Below are positions 53,754 to 63,044 of a DNA stretch of 64,000 nucleotides, in pieces (position 1 is the first letter of the stretch; each line of letters starts with the position of its first letter). The DNA lies in assembly GCF_003610355.1 (NCBI RefSeq), contig NZ_RAPY01000001.1, positions 1,612,001 through 1,676,000 on the forward strand, written 5' to 3'. A program made the translations under genes and the position numbers. The stretch comes from Sphingobacterium detergens. Lineage in GTDB: Bacteria > Bacteroidota > Bacteroidia > Sphingobacteriales > Sphingobacteriaceae. The notes below the pieces were generated by a model, which was not told the DNA's origin, ran no database searches, and was given only the letters and a program-made list of their open reading frames with translations.

Positions 53754-54360
53754 ATGTCAATAAAGCTTTAATTGTTTTCTGTATAAATTCTGTTAATGTT
53801 GTTTCAATATATTGGCCATAGCCATCATCATCGGCTATACCCAGTTGATCCTGTAAAAAGACCTGGTTCATCTGAAAATTCATAAAAGTCCCCATCATCA
53901 TCGAATGAATCAAAATAGGATCATTGCCCGCTTTAAACACTCCCTCTGCAATACCACTATTGATGATGGAAGTGATGACCTCCAAATTATGTATCTTCAA
54001 TTTTTTAAAAGCATCAGATGTCAACATCCGTTGTTTTAAGGTGCTTTCTATTGCAATAACCCGGTAGAGTTTCCGATGAGAGTTCATCGATTTGACATAC
54101 CGATCAACCAACACATCTACTTTGTCGAGTGCATTTCCTACCAAAGAAAGCTCATCCACATTGATCATAAAATCTGGAACACGCCACTCAAAAAAGGTCT
54201 CTAGCAACTTGTCTTTCGATCCAAAATAATAGTTGATCATGGCCACGTTGACATTAGCCTCCTGTGCAATGTCCCGCACTGAAGCTCCATCAAACCCTTT
54301 TGTTGCAAAAAGTCGCTCTGCGGCAAGGAGGATATCTATTTGCTTCTCGTTAAATTCCAT
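53743..54360 (-). CDS. TetR/AcrR-family repressor of the EmrAB operon
   Basis: A 205-residue regulator: helix-turn-helix in the first 50 residues (LFATKGFDGASVRDIAQEANVNVAMINYYFGSKDKLLE in family terms) and an all-helical ligand domain with VDRYVKSMNSHRKLYRVIAIEST. First gene of the operon, so it is autoregulated with the pump. Two tandem TTAAAC-N4-GTTTAA palindromes cover its promoter. Confidence 0.92.
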   Translation of the reverse strand: MEFNEKQIDILLAAERLFATKGFDGASVRDIAQEANVNVAMINYYFGSKDKLLETFFEWRVPDFMINVDELSLVGNALDKVDVLVDRYVKSMNSHRKLYRVIAIESTLKQRMLTSDAFKKLKIHNLEVITSIINSGIAEGVFKAGNDPILIHSMMMGTFMNFQMNQVFLQDQLGIADDDGYGQYIETTLTEFIQKTIKALLTYEK

Positions 54361-54435
54361 TTAAAACCCAATCTTTTTATAGATAATTGCACCCACTGTT
54401 TTGAAGGATAAAATCATCATTTGTTAAATGCGGAG

Positions 54436-54465
54436 CAAAGTTAAACAAACGTTTAATTTAAACAA
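54436..54465 (-). promoter_or_regulatory. promoter of the TetR-TolC-EmrAB operon
   Basis: On the minus strand TTG (54465-54463), 19 bases and TAACTTTG (54443-54436) match the Bacteroidota consensus. Transcription would begin near 54430, about 70 bases before the TetR start codon. Both operator copies overlap it. Confidence 0.65.
54441..54456. promoter_or_regulatory. TetR operator copy A (EmrAB operon)
   Basis: TTAAACAAACGTTTAA: inverted TTAAAC/GTTTAA half-sites with a 4-base centre. It overlaps the -7 element. Confidence 0.65.
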
Positions 54466-54473
54466 GTGTTTAA
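54458..54473. promoter_or_regulatory. TetR operator copy B (EmrAB operon)
   Basis: TTAAACAAGTGTTTAA, the same half-sites, 17 bases from copy A. It covers the -33 element, so occupancy of both would fully block the promoter. Confidence 0.65.
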
Positions 54474-54780
54474 TTATTAAATTTATGTAAAAAAATACAC
54501 CGAAATCTGGACACAGATATCTAAAAAAGCATTTAACACACTTTATTACAACACATTAAACTTTAAAAAAAATAAAATCCATTCATTGCTATTTCAAATA
54601 GATTGCAAATCATATGAAAGAAAAAGGGTACACAAAAAATAGAAAAGAGTCAATCATAGCTTAGAAAAGGGGTTAAGCTGCTGGAAAGACCATTACCGAA
54701 TGTATGGTTTGTTTATATATCGCTATTGGGTGAAGCGACAGAAAAATAGTACTATAAAAAGTACAAGTTCGATCCCCAGC
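54474..54780. other. AT-rich intergenic region
   Basis: About 300 bases with no recognised gene. A tRNA T-arm-like stretch near 54768-54777 has no pairing stem. Short frames (for example from 54614) are not convincing. Confidence 0.35.
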
Positions 54781-54812
54781 CGCCTATAATGTTCGGGCAA
54801 ACGGTATAGGCG
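54781..54812 (-). terminator. terminator of the DoxX-like gene
   Basis: CGCCTATA and TATAGGCG form an 8-bp stem 17 bases beyond the stop codon of the minus-strand gene. No long T-run follows. Confidence 0.5.
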
Positions 54813-54828
54813 ACTGATAAGGATAAGA

Positions 54829-55221
54829 TTAATGGTTATATAAAAACTTCTTCTCAATGGGCCTAAAATACCAGGACACAGTAATCAGGACCAGATAAAG
54901 TAGTGCCGGAGCTATGAGGCCAACAGAATCCCCTACAACAATGTGCGAATATAACGCACCAGTCACTGTGAAGAAAATACCAGCATAAGCCCATTCTTTC
55001 AATAGGGGTCTCTTTGGTGACAGCAGTGCTACGACCGCTAATATTTTCCAGATTCCCAATAACGGGAGGATATAGTCCGGATAACCTAGATGATCTACAT
55101 TTTGCCCCCCTCCTGCTCCCTCAGTTTTTATCCCAAAGATTTGTATAATGGCGGTAGATACCAGGCCCAAGGACAACCATACGGTTGCAATCCAATAAAT
55201 TATTTTATCCCTCTTTTTCAT
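54829..55221 (-). CDS. DoxX-like small membrane protein
   Basis: A 130-residue protein with four hydrophobic helices. WIATVWLSLGLVSTAI, YPDYILPLLGIWKILAVVALL, YAGIFFTVTGALYSHIV and the final LVLITVSWYFRP match the DoxX-like family of four-helix inner-membrane proteins. Their function is unclear; some assist redox-stress responses. Its promoter is overlapped by two copies of a GTAG-N8-CTAC palindrome, but no regulator gene stands nearby. Confidence 0.75.
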   Translation of the reverse strand: MKKRDKIIYWIATVWLSLGLVSTAIIQIFGIKTEGAGGGQNVDHLGYPDYILPLLGIWKILAVVALLSPKRPLLKEWAYAGIFFTVTGALYSHIVVGDSVGLIAPALLYLVLITVSWYFRPIEKKFLYNH

Positions 55222-55291
55222 TATTATTTTGTTTTAGTTTACGATTGGCTATTTGTTGTGATCACCTAGTAAATTAGCAAGGCTTAAATAA

Positions 55292-55333
55292 GTAGCTATT
55301 TGACTACAAATATACATGTAGTTATTTAACTAC
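55292..55333. promoter_or_regulatory. tandem palindromes over the DoxX-like gene promoter
   Basis: GTAGCTATTTGACTAC (55292-55307) and GTAGTTATTTAACTAC (55318-55333; an 18-bp perfect palindrome with one more base each side) agree at 14 of 16 positions, 26 bases apart. On the minus strand TATATTTG (55314-55307) with a TTG 18 bases upstream forms the promoter between them. A dimeric repressor encoded elsewhere is implied. Confidence 0.55.
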
Positions 55334-55463
55334 AAAACATTTTTTGTTTTTTTTTTCGATTGATGCAGATTTGAATAGTTTTTATTTTCGGTGCCAATTC
55401 AGCTCTGAGAAAAGATTGGAACAACAATTGTATGCAGTTGAGTCAATATTAAACTTTCAAAGC

Positions 55464-56528
55464 ATGCCATTAAAAGCTTATTTTTTTATCCTGTTCATGG
55501 GCCTATCTCTGCTTTCAGTAGCTCAACCCAGACACATACGATTAGTAGATGCTCTTTCAGTCGAAAATTTCGCAAAACATTTTAATACAGATACGGTACA
55601 GTTAAACCAAATAAGCATAAGCAAAACACCTGCAGGAGTTTTTGTTGCTTACGAAAAAGCTGATACACTTAATTTCAAGCATGAATTTTATAAGAGCTTT
55701 GACGGTCCAGGTTACACCAAAGTCGGTTTGGCCTTTTATGCCAGAAAAGGAAATGACTATCAGCTGTCTTTTCATAATGATAACGCTTTCTATTGTGAGT
55801 CATGTAATAATATGCGTGATTACAGTGCAAGTGTCAGTAACGATACTGTGAATATCTATATTTCGTGGGGACCAAACGCTTTTGGTCAAAATGAGGGTTA
55901 TTATTTTGTCTATCGGCCGGCTTTAAAACGCTGGCAATTAGCCGAAATACATAGATCCGGCGTGGACGATGAAGGTGAAAGCAGCTGTGAGTACATGAGT
56001 TATTCTAAAAACACCAAGGTGTACCTGGATAACTACTATGCGGAATCACTACCCTACGATTCCACAGTGATCAGCAGTCAAAGAATTAGTCTTAGCTACA
56101 AGTCTGGGGACTATGCCAGACTGCTTCGCGCATTAAAAGAAATACCTAAAAACAGTCTATTTTTGCTCCCTAAAGTTTTTAACGAGTCTACGGCTAAGTA
56201 TTTTATGGAAGCAGGTCTGGACGAGGATCAGCCTGACAAGATAAATCCTATTCATGGTAAAAATGTCCTTTCGGCCAATGAGATCGGTTATTTTCTGGAG
56301 CAGGCGAATCAACTAGATGCGGCACAGGTGTTTTTAGATAAAGTAATAGCGCGTTTTCCTGAGCGTGAGGTTGCCTATTTAAACCGCGGTGATGTATTTT
56401 TCAAAAAAGGCCAATCTTCGTACAAAAAAGCCAAAAAAGATTACCGTACCTATGTCGAACTAATGAATAAACGTGGCTTGCAGGCAAAAATTCCACAAAG
56501 AATAGTGACTTTTTTGAACACACAATAG
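55464..56528 (+). CDS. secreted protein with C-terminal TPR-like region
   Basis: About 354 residues with a signal peptide (AYFFILFMGLSLLSVAQ). I chose ATG 55464 because the preceding 40 codons do not look coding. The first 200 residues are strand-rich and contain a Cys pair (YCESCNN) and ESSCEY. The last 90 (LSANEIGYFLEQANQLDAAQVFLDKVIARFPEREVAYLNRGDVFFKKGQ in family terms) form two or three TPR-type helix pairs. Function unknown; probably periplasmic with a protein partner. Confidence 0.65.
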   Translation: MPLKAYFFILFMGLSLLSVAQPRHIRLVDALSVENFAKHFNTDTVQLNQISISKTPAGVFVAYEKADTLNFKHEFYKSFDGPGYTKVGLAFYARKGNDYQLSFHNDNAFYCESCNNMRDYSASVSNDTVNIYISWGPNAFGQNEGYYFVYRPALKRWQLAEIHRSGVDDEGESSCEYMSYSKNTKVYLDNYYAESLPYDSTVISSQRISLSYKSGDYARLLRALKEIPKNSLFLLPKVFNESTAKYFMEAGLDEDQPDKINPIHGKNVLSANEIGYFLEQANQLDAAQVFLDKVIARFPEREVAYLNRGDVFFKKGQSSYKKAKKDYRTYVELMNKRGLQAKIPQRIVTFLNTQ

Positions 56529-56549
56529 TCATTAGCAATTTGCTAATAC

Positions 56550-57557
56550 CTAATTTAAGATCCGATAGACCATTTCTTTTAGGACCTCCTCGCTATTGAA
56601 ATTGCTAGGTACGTTGACGCCCTTTGATTTCAGATCCGTCTCTTTAAGGACATTCAGTACATCAAAAGTTTTCCGACGGTTGTAATTTCGGGCCGCCAAT
56701 TCATATTCTTTTAGGAAAAACGGATGCACCCCCAATTCTTTTGCAGCAACGGATTTATCAATGAGATAATGGTATTTTAGTATTTTGGTAAAATAAGTAG
56801 CCACTTGTCCAACCACCATTACCAGCGGGTTATTCTTTGGATTTGCTACAAAATAATCCACAATCTGATAAGCTTTCAAGGCATTACGCTTTGCCAAAGC
56901 TGTATTGAGCTCAAATACATTGAAATCTTTTGAAATACCGATGTTGCGTTCGACATCGTCCATACTGATCTCCTGACTCTTGGGTACATTGAGCATCAGT
57001 TTATCCAGTTCATTAGATACCTTCGCCAGATCGTTCCCGAGATAATCCGCAATCAGTGCTGCCGCCTGTGGGTGGATGCGCCAGCCTGCATCCTTTAGAT
57101 AGCCGCCGATCCAAGGGGTAACTTTATCATCATATAATTTAGCCGCATCGATCACCAATCCAGCCTTTTCAAATACCTTATAAATCTTCTTCCGCTTATC
57201 GAATTTCCCGTGTTTATAGCAAAAAACCAAGATGGTTGTTGGTGTCAGATGTTCAAGGTATTTGGTCAATAGCTCCTCCGTATCCGATTTCCACTTCAGT
57301 TCCTGCGCTTCCTTTATAATAATCACTTGATGATCGCTCATCATCGGGTATCGTTTTGCCGCATTAACCACTGTAGAAATATCAATATCCTTTCCGTAAA
57401 AAACAGATTGATCAAAGCCTTTTTGAGCATCATTCAGCACTGTAGATTCCAGTGCGTCCGCGATGGTATCAATAAAATAGCTTTCCTCCCCCTGCAGTAG
57501 GTAGACAGGCTTAAAGGATCTGTTCTTTATATCGGATAAGATCGGATTTATATTCAT
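56550..57557 (-). CDS. holA: DNA polymerase III subunit delta
   Basis: A 335-residue clamp-loader subunit. The N-terminal PVYLLQGEESYFIDTIADALE, the VVNAAKRYPMMSDHQVIIIKEAQELK segment, and the middle AALIADYLGNDLAKVSNELDKLML are typical of HolA. It opens the sliding clamp during loading. Length is normal. Divergent from an HsdR-N-like gene; this pairing appears to be common in Bacteroidota genomes, though I could not check it here. Confidence 0.92.
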   Translation of the reverse strand: MNINPILSDIKNRSFKPVYLLQGEESYFIDTIADALESTVLNDAQKGFDQSVFYGKDIDISTVVNAAKRYPMMSDHQVIIIKEAQELKWKSDTEELLTKYLEHLTPTTILVFCYKHGKFDKRKKIYKVFEKAGLVIDAAKLYDDKVTPWIGGYLKDAGWRIHPQAAALIADYLGNDLAKVSNELDKLMLNVPKSQEISMDDVERNIGISKDFNVFELNTALAKRNALKAYQIVDYFVANPKNNPLVMVVGQVATYFTKILKYHYLIDKSVAAKELGVHPFFLKEYELAARNYNRRKTFDVLNVLKETDLKSKGVNVPSNFNSEEVLKEMVYRILN

Positions 57558-57737
57558 ATAGGCGAAATTACGATTTTACTATCAAATCCGGAGCAACCCA
57601 GCGATTAGAATTCGACTTATTATCCAACTTATTTCAACAAAAAAGATCTAACCGACTGATTAAAAGAAGTAATGCAAAAAGCAAAAAAAACCACGTGAGA
57701 GAATCGTTTGATGTACTTTTTTTTGCTAAAATTTTAG

Positions 57738-57745
57738 TATATTTG
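57738..57745 (+). promoter_or_regulatory. -7 box before the HsdR-N-like gene
   Basis: TATATTTG matches TAnnTTTG and ends 3 bases before the ATG at 57749, so the message is probably leaderless. This decides the start against the longer frame from 57695. No -33 TTG at the normal spacing. Confidence 0.45.
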
Positions 57746-57748
57746 TGT

Positions 57749-58210
57749 ATGTTTTCACCGACACCACTCAATTTGCCACCATTCAAAGCGAAAATATCCA
57801 AAAAGAATAATGCGGTTTATATTTTTGATGAGTTGCGAAAAAAAGAACTGGTATTGACACCGGAGGAATGGGTCAGGCAACATTGGATAAACTATTTAGC
57901 ATTGATCAAGAATTATCCAAAGTCGCTGATGAATATTGAGGGTGGATTGAAACTAAACAGTCTCCAGCGACGGAGTGATTTACTGATTTATAATAGTGCG
58001 GGACATAAGGTTGTTTTGGCCGAATTCAAAGCACCGCATATCAAGATCACACAAAAAGTATTCGAACAGATCGCCAATTACAATTCTGTGCATCGGATTC
58101 CATACTTACTGGTGAGCAATGGTATAAATCATTATTATTGCAAAGTTGATTTTGAGACCGAATCGTATCAATTTTTAGAAGATCTTCCCGACTATAACGA
58201 AATCGGTTAA
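57749..58210 (+). CDS. HsdR-N-terminal-like (type I restriction enzyme R_N) protein
   Basis: A 153-residue protein with a single PD-(D/E)xK-type domain. VRQHWINYLALIKNYPKSLMNIEGGLKLN, RRSDLLIYNSAGHKVVLAEFKAP (D, E and K of the nuclease core at RSD-x-AEFK) and YLLVSNGINHYYCKVD match the HSDR_N_2 family. No helicase domain or partner specificity and methylase genes are present, so it is not a restriction system. It sits between holA and clpP. Possibly a housekeeping nuclease; its substrate is unknown. Confidence 0.82.
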   Translation: MFSPTPLNLPPFKAKISKKNNAVYIFDELRKKELVLTPEEWVRQHWINYLALIKNYPKSLMNIEGGLKLNSLQRRSDLLIYNSAGHKVVLAEFKAPHIKITQKVFEQIANYNSVHRIPYLLVSNGINHYYCKVDFETESYQFLEDLPDYNEIG

Positions 58211-58379
58211 GGACTTCTATTTGAAACGGATAAAGCACAAGCCCTATTATAAAACGCCTTTCTTTGCTGAAAGAGGCTGTATCGAAAAAATGTAAAGTGG
58301 ATGTAAAACATCTTTTCAATTTATTTGATTTTTAAAATATAGTTTTATATTAGTCCTACAGAATAGAAAAAATAAAAAG

Positions 58380-59081
58380 ATGAATATAGATAAAAACGAA
58401 TTCAGAAAATATGCAGTAAAGCATCACCGTATTGGAAGTCAACATGTTGACAGTTTTATTGCCCGTACAGAGACTAGCATTCCAACAAATCTTACACCTT
58501 ACATCGTTGAGGAGCGTCAATTGAACGTTGCACAGATGGACGTGTTTTCACGTTTGATGATGGATCGCATTATTTTCTTGGGAAGCGGTATCGATGACCA
58601 AGTAGCGAATATTATTCAGGCACAATTGTTGTTTTTACAGTCCACTGATGCACAGCGTGACATCCAGATTTACATCAATTCCCCAGGAGGAAGTGTTTAT
58701 GCAGGCTTGGGTATCTACGATACGATGCAATATATTACACCAGACGTAGCGACCATCTGTACAGGAATAGCAGCATCTATGGGTGCAGTTCTGCTTGTAG
58801 CTGGAGCAAAAGGCAAGCGTGCAGCATTACGTCACTCACGTGTGATGATTCACCAACCATCTGGCGGCGCTCAAGGGGTAGCAGCAGATATGGAAATCAA
58901 CTTGCGTGAAATGATGAAATTAAAAGAAGAATTATATACCATTATTTCAGAACACTCCGGACAAACCTATGAGTGGGTAGAAAAATCTTCTGATCGTGAC
59001 TACTGGATGAGAGCCAATGAGGCCAAAGAATTTGGTATGATTGACGAGATTTTACTTCCTAAGAAGGAGATTATTAAATAA
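58380..59081 (+). CDS. clpP: ATP-dependent Clp protease proteolytic subunit
   Basis: A 233-residue serine peptidase, somewhat longer at the N-terminus than in Proteobacteria. The catalytic Ser is in [10 protein letters not shown], the His in [13 protein letters not shown] and the Asp in the later [32 protein letters not shown] and [17 protein letters not shown] give the handle region. It forms the tetradecameric chamber fed by ClpX, encoded 2 bases downstream. No trigger factor gene is adjacent, unlike in many genomes. Confidence 0.97.
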   Translation: MNIDKNEFRKYAVKHHRIGSQHVDSFIARTETSIPTNLTPYIVEERQLNVAQMDVFSRLMMDRIIFLGSGIDDQVANIIQAQLLFLQSTDAQRDIQIYINSPGGSVYAGLGIYDTMQYITPDVATICTGIAASMGAVLLVAGAKGKRAALRHSRVMIHQPSGGAQGVAADMEINLREMMKLKEELYTIISEHSGQTYEWVEKSSDRDYWMRANEAKEFGMIDEILLPKKEIIK

Positions 59082-59083
59082 AG

Positions 59084-60334
59084 ATGGCGAAGAATAACGA
59101 TAGAGACATTCATTGTTCGTTTTGTGGAATAAGCAAAAATGAAGCTCAGATGCTCATTGCTGGAAATGGAGCACACATCTGTGACAGATGTATCCAACAG
59201 GCAGGGGAAATCTTGGCAGAAGAATTAAAACAACGGAAAAGCAAGACATTACAGACTGCGTTAAAATTAATACGCCCTCAAGAGATCAAAACTCACTTGG
59301 ATCAGTATGTAATTGGTCAGGACGATGCAAAGAAAGTAATTTCAGTAGCCGTTTATAATCACTATAAACGTTTGAATCAAAAAGTGGATAAAGATGAAAT
59401 TGAAATCGAAAAATCCAATTTGATTATCGTGGGTGAGACGGGTACCGGAAAGACATTATTGGCAAAGACTGTTGCCAAAATATTGAACGTCCCTTTCTGT
59501 ATCGTTGATGCTACGGTATTAACCGAAGCAGGTTATGTCGGAGAAGATGTAGAAAGTATTTTGACACGCCTGCTTCAAGCTGCCGATTATGATGTTGCTT
59601 CAGCAGAACGTGGTATCATCTATATCGATGAGATTGACAAAATCGCACGCAAGAGCGACAACCCTTCTATCACTAGAGATGTCTCTGGTGAAGGTGTGCA
59701 ACAGGCGCTATTAAAGATTTTAGAAGGTACGGTTGTCAACGTACCACCTCAAGGTGGCCGTAAACATCCAGACCAGAAAATGATCGCTGTCAATACCAGC
59801 AACATCCTATTTATCTGTGGTGGTGCATTCGACGGAATCCAAAAGAAAATTGCGAACCGTCTACGCACACAAACAGTGGGTTATAAGATGAATGAAGACG
59901 AAGAGGAAATCGACTTGAACAATCTATACAAGTATATTACACCGCAGGATCTTAAAAACTTTGGATTGATTCCAGAGTTAATCGGACGTCTTCCGGTCTT
60001 GACTTACTTAAATCCATTGGATAAAGAAACCTTGTTGAGTATTTTGACTGAGCCAAAAAATGCTTTGGTAAAACAGTACAAAAAATTATTTGAGTATGAA
60101 GGCGTCGAATTGAAATTTGATCCCGAAGTATACACATTTATTGTAGATAAAGCTGACGAATTTAAACTTGGAGCCAGAGGCTTACGCAGTATATGCGAAG
60201 CAATTATGCTGGACGCCATGTTTGAAATGCCGTCAACGAAAGAGCAAACGGGACAGAAAAGTTTGGAAATCACCTTGGATTATGCGAAGAAAAAATTCGA
60301 AAAATCTGATCTGAAAAAGCTTAAAGTCGCTTAA
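59084..60334 (+). CDS. clpX: ATP-dependent Clp protease ATP-binding subunit ClpX
   Basis: A 416-residue AAA+ unfoldase. An N-terminal C4 zinc finger ([10 protein letters not shown]...CDRC) binds adaptors and substrates. The AAA core has Walker A GETGTGKT, Walker B IIYIDEID, the pore-loop region GYVGEDVES and sensor [12 protein letters not shown]. The IGF-type ClpP-docking loop region is around [25 protein letters not shown]. Forms a hexamer on ClpP; spacing of 2 bases implies co-translation. An intrinsic terminator follows. Confidence 0.97.
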   Translation: MAKNNDRDIHCSFCGISKNEAQMLIAGNGAHICDRCIQQAGEILAEELKQRKSKTLQTALKLIRPQEIKTHLDQYVIGQDDAKKVISVAVYNHYKRLNQKVDKDEIEIEKSNLIIVGETGTGKTLLAKTVAKILNVPFCIVDATVLTEAGYVGEDVESILTRLLQAADYDVASAERGIIYIDEIDKIARKSDNPSITRDVSGEGVQQALLKILEGTVVNVPPQGGRKHPDQKMIAVNTSNILFICGGAFDGIQKKIANRLRTQTVGYKMNEDEEEIDLNNLYKYITPQDLKNFGLIPELIGRLPVLTYLNPLDKETLLSILTEPKNALVKQYKKLFEYEGVELKFDPEVYTFIVDKADEFKLGARGLRSICEAIMLDAMFEMPSTKEQTGQKSLEITLDYAKKKFEKSDLKKLKVA

Positions 60335-60368
60335 AAAAAATCCCGTTCGCTGAACGGGATTTTTTTTT
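60333..60368 (+). terminator. terminator of clpP-clpX
   Basis: ATCCCGTTC pairs with GAACGGGAT around a GCT loop, flanked by A8 and T8, starting at the clpX stop codon. Confidence 0.9.
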
Positions 60369-60577
60369 ACCCCTGCATTTAAACTGTTTCACCTTGCCGC
60401 TAGCTCATCTCATGAATGCTATCCAACAACACATTGTTGAAAGGATTTAGTGGATAAAAGCACCTAAAACAAGGTAAAACATAATAAAAAAAGAATTAAA
60501 AATCTTATATTACAATAATAACATAGCCATAACGGAATGTTGACAGACAGATAAGAGATTAGTGAAATTAAAATTTA

Positions 60578-61408
60578 ATGACTATGACAAAGAAAACTAC
60601 AAAAAATACTGTAAATAGCCCGATAACACCAGGTTTAAAAACCAAAGAAGAAATCGTGAACAACTGGCTTCCACGTTATACCGGAAGACCTTTGGAAGAG
60701 TTTGGGGAGTATATCCTATTGACAAACTTTTCAAAATATATTCATCTATTCTCGGAAATGCATGACAATGCCCCTATCTACGGAGAGGACAAACCTATGC
60801 AATCCGTGACCGCTGGCGGTATTACCATTATCAATTTTGGAATGGGTAGCCCGATGGCCGCAACGATAATGGATCTGCTATCTGCCATTTCACCTAAAGC
60901 CGTGCTATTTTTGGGCAAAACCGGAGGAATCAAGAAAAAGATTCCTGTAGGAGAATTGATTCTCCCTATCGCTGCTATCCGTGGCGAGGGAACATCGAAT
61001 GATTATTTTCCACCTGAGGTACCTTCATTACCCGCGTTTGCTATGCAAAAAGCGATCTCCACAACAATCCGTGACCATCAACGAGATTATTGGACAGGGA
61101 CGGTCTACACTACCAACAGAAGGGTATGGGAACATGACAAGGCATTCAAAAAATATCTGAAATCGATTCGGGCCATGTGTGTCGATATGGAAACAGCGAC
61201 AATATTCAGTGTTGGTTTTGCGAACAAGATTCCGACAGGAGCTTTGCTATTGGTTTCCGATCAACCAATGGTCCCTGAAGGAGTCAAAACTTCTGTAAGT
61301 GATGTCACCGTTACAGCGAAATACGTAGAGGCACATATCAGTATCGGTATTGATGCCCTAAAACAACTTATCAATAACGGATTAACTGTAAAACACCTTA
61401 AATTTTAA
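60578..61408 (+). CDS. AMP nucleosidase
   Basis: A 276-residue enzyme of the nucleoside phosphorylase-like fold. It shows INFGMGSPMAATIMDLL, the phosphate/ribose-binding AVLFLGKTGGIKKKIPVGELILP, and the catalytic-region CVDMETATIFSVGF followed by LLVSDQPM. This combination fits the Bacteroidota AMP nucleosidases, which split AMP to adenine and ribose 5-phosphate. The N-terminus begins MTMTKKTT, so the second Met (60584) is equally possible. Single gene with its own terminator. Confidence 0.85.
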   Translation: MTMTKKTTKNTVNSPITPGLKTKEEIVNNWLPRYTGRPLEEFGEYILLTNFSKYIHLFSEMHDNAPIYGEDKPMQSVTAGGITIINFGMGSPMAATIMDLLSAISPKAVLFLGKTGGIKKKIPVGELILPIAAIRGEGTSNDYFPPEVPSLPAFAMQKAISTTIRDHQRDYWTGTVYTTNRRVWEHDKAFKKYLKSIRAMCVDMETATIFSVGFANKIPTGALLLVSDQPMVPEGVKTSVSDVTVTAKYVEAHISIGIDALKQLINNGLTVKHLKF

Positions 61409-61483
61409 GGGGTTGACAGGATAAAGAACCCGATATTGAAGTTTACTTGAAAAGTTGAACAAAGTTAAGATCAACTAAAAATG

Positions 61484-61517
61484 ATGAGCCTGATAAAAAA
61501 TTGGGCTCATTTTTTTT
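61484..61517 (+). terminator. terminator of the AMP nucleosidase gene
   Basis: ATGAGCC pairs with GGCTCAT around an A-rich loop and is followed by T7. Confidence 0.8.
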
Positions 61518-61707
61518 GAAGGAGCTTTATTCCATTCCTCCTTTAGTCTGCTCCAACGGCTCACAACCTGTCAATTTTTCCAGCTATAGTTCGCTCAATA
61601 AACCAAGGATACCGATCAACTAATACTAACTGAAAACCAACAACTTAAAACTAACAGACAGAATACTTGATTATTAATTGAGCGATTATTAACTATAAAT
61701 TGAAACG

Positions 61708-61721
61708 TTAACAAATGTTAA
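61708..61721. promoter_or_regulatory. palindrome upstream of RND operon 3
   Basis: TTAACAAATGTTAA, a perfect palindrome about 90 bases before the adaptor start. The half-site TTAAC resembles that of the operators at RND operon 1, but the centre is one base longer, so a different regulator is likely. Confidence 0.4.
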
Positions 61722-61807
61722 TTTACACAATAATTAAACTATTTGGCGTTATATCTTGTAATAGTAACATTACAATAGCACATATATCAAAAATTTAATC
61801 AAGTATT

Positions 61808-62971
61808 GTGAAGAAAAAAACATTATCTATTTTCAGCGTATCCTTATTGATTTGTTCAGTCTTAGCCACCCAGGTAAGTTGTTCTTCAAGCTCTTCCAAA
61901 GAAAATAATACCAATGAAAAACCTGTAGCCCTGCCCGTCTATACAGTTGCAAAATCTGATGCGACCACGATTAAGGACTATCTAGGTACCATTGAGGGAA
62001 AAGTGAATGTAGAGGTCCGTCCCCAGGTTGAGGGCTTACTGCAAGAAATCTATGTCGATGAAGGTTCTTTTGTACAAAAAGGACAAAAGTTGTTCAAAGT
62101 AGATCCTTCTACCTATCAAGAAAATTTAAACAACATGGTAGCCACGGAACAGGTTGCGCGGGCCAAACTTAAAAATGCACAATTAGAAGTAGACCGTTTG
62201 AAACCATTGGTTCAAAATGACGTCATTTCGGATGTAAAACTGGCTTCAGCCAAATCTGACTATCAGGTAGCAAAGGCAACGCTAGATCAGGCCAGTGCCG
62301 CTGTACGCTCTGCGCAGATCAGTAAAGACTTTACGATCATTACAGCACCTGTAAGTGGATATATCGGCCGTATTCCCAAACGTATTGGGAATTTAGTGTC
62401 CAAAGGTGACAAAGAGCCCCTCACCTACCTATCCGATATACAGGAAGTCTATGTTTATTTCTCCATGAATGAATCCGACTTCCTCTACTTCTCAAAAGCA
62501 CAGGCGAAAAAAGACAGCATTGAAGGTAAGAAATACAACCAGAATCAAAAACTGGTATTTCCTCTGGTAACGCTGGTTCTCGCCGACGGTGAAGAATATG
62601 CGAAAAAAGGGATTGTCGATGCTGTCAATGGACAGATCAACAGAACCACAGGAGCAATTTCTCTACGTGCAACTTTCCAAAACCAAGACAATATTTTACG
62701 TTCGGGAAGTAGTGGCACACTAAAAATTGCGGAAGTAAAAAAAGATGTCCTTCAGATCCCACAGATTGCCATCAATGAATTACAGGACAAAACTTTTGTC
62801 TATATATTGGATCAAAACAATAAAGCACAACGCCGCAATATTCAGCTTTCAGGCAAAAGCAAAGGCAATTATATCGTAGACTCAGGTCTCAAGGAAAACG
62901 ACCGTGTCATTACCAGTGGATTTGACAAACTAACCGATGGTTCTGCCGTCACCCCTATTCCACAGAAATAA
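61808..62971 (+). CDS. RND efflux membrane fusion lipoprotein (operon 3)
   Basis: A 387-residue AcrA/MexA-type adaptor starting with GTG. The signal peptide ends at a TQVSC lipobox followed by a Ser-rich spacer. Lipoyl halves (VEVRPQVEGLLQEIYVDEGSFVQKGQKLFKV and FTIITAPVSGYIGRIPKRIG) flank the coiled coil. A membrane-proximal domain closes the protein. It pairs with the pump gene 73 bases downstream. No adjacent regulator gene is visible. Confidence 0.92.
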   Translation: MKKKTLSIFSVSLLICSVLATQVSCSSSSSKENNTNEKPVALPVYTVAKSDATTIKDYLGTIEGKVNVEVRPQVEGLLQEIYVDEGSFVQKGQKLFKVDPSTYQENLNNMVATEQVARAKLKNAQLEVDRLKPLVQNDVISDVKLASAKSDYQVAKATLDQASAAVRSAQISKDFTIITAPVSGYIGRIPKRIGNLVSKGDKEPLTYLSDIQEVYVYFSMNESDFLYFSKAQAKKDSIEGKKYNQNQKLVFPLVTLVLADGEEYAKKGIVDAVNGQINRTTGAISLRATFQNQDNILRSGSSGTLKIAEVKKDVLQIPQIAINELQDKTFVYILDQNNKAQRRNIQLSGKSKGNYIVDSGLKENDRVITSGFDKLTDGSAVTPIPQK

Positions 62972-63044
62972 TTATCGCACATTTTTACATCGCTGTGGTA
63001 ACCTATTTTCAGGTATGTCCGAGCTATGTCTAAAATTCTATTAT

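Larger units (their letters stand above)
61409..61807. other. intergenic region upstream of RND operon 3
   Basis: About 400 bases. It holds the AMP nucleosidase terminator and a palindrome at 61708-61721, then AT-rich sequence before the GTG start. No regulator gene is present, unlike in front of the other two RND operons. Confidence 0.5.

Noticed and set aside
54760..54780. A GTTCGATCCC stretch resembling a tRNA T-arm
   Set aside because: The flanking bases (ACAAG and CCAG) cannot form the T-stem, and no anticodon arm or acceptor stem is present upstream.
57749..58210. A type I restriction-modification system
   Set aside because: Only an HsdR-N-like domain is present; no helicase, specificity or methylase genes are adjacent.
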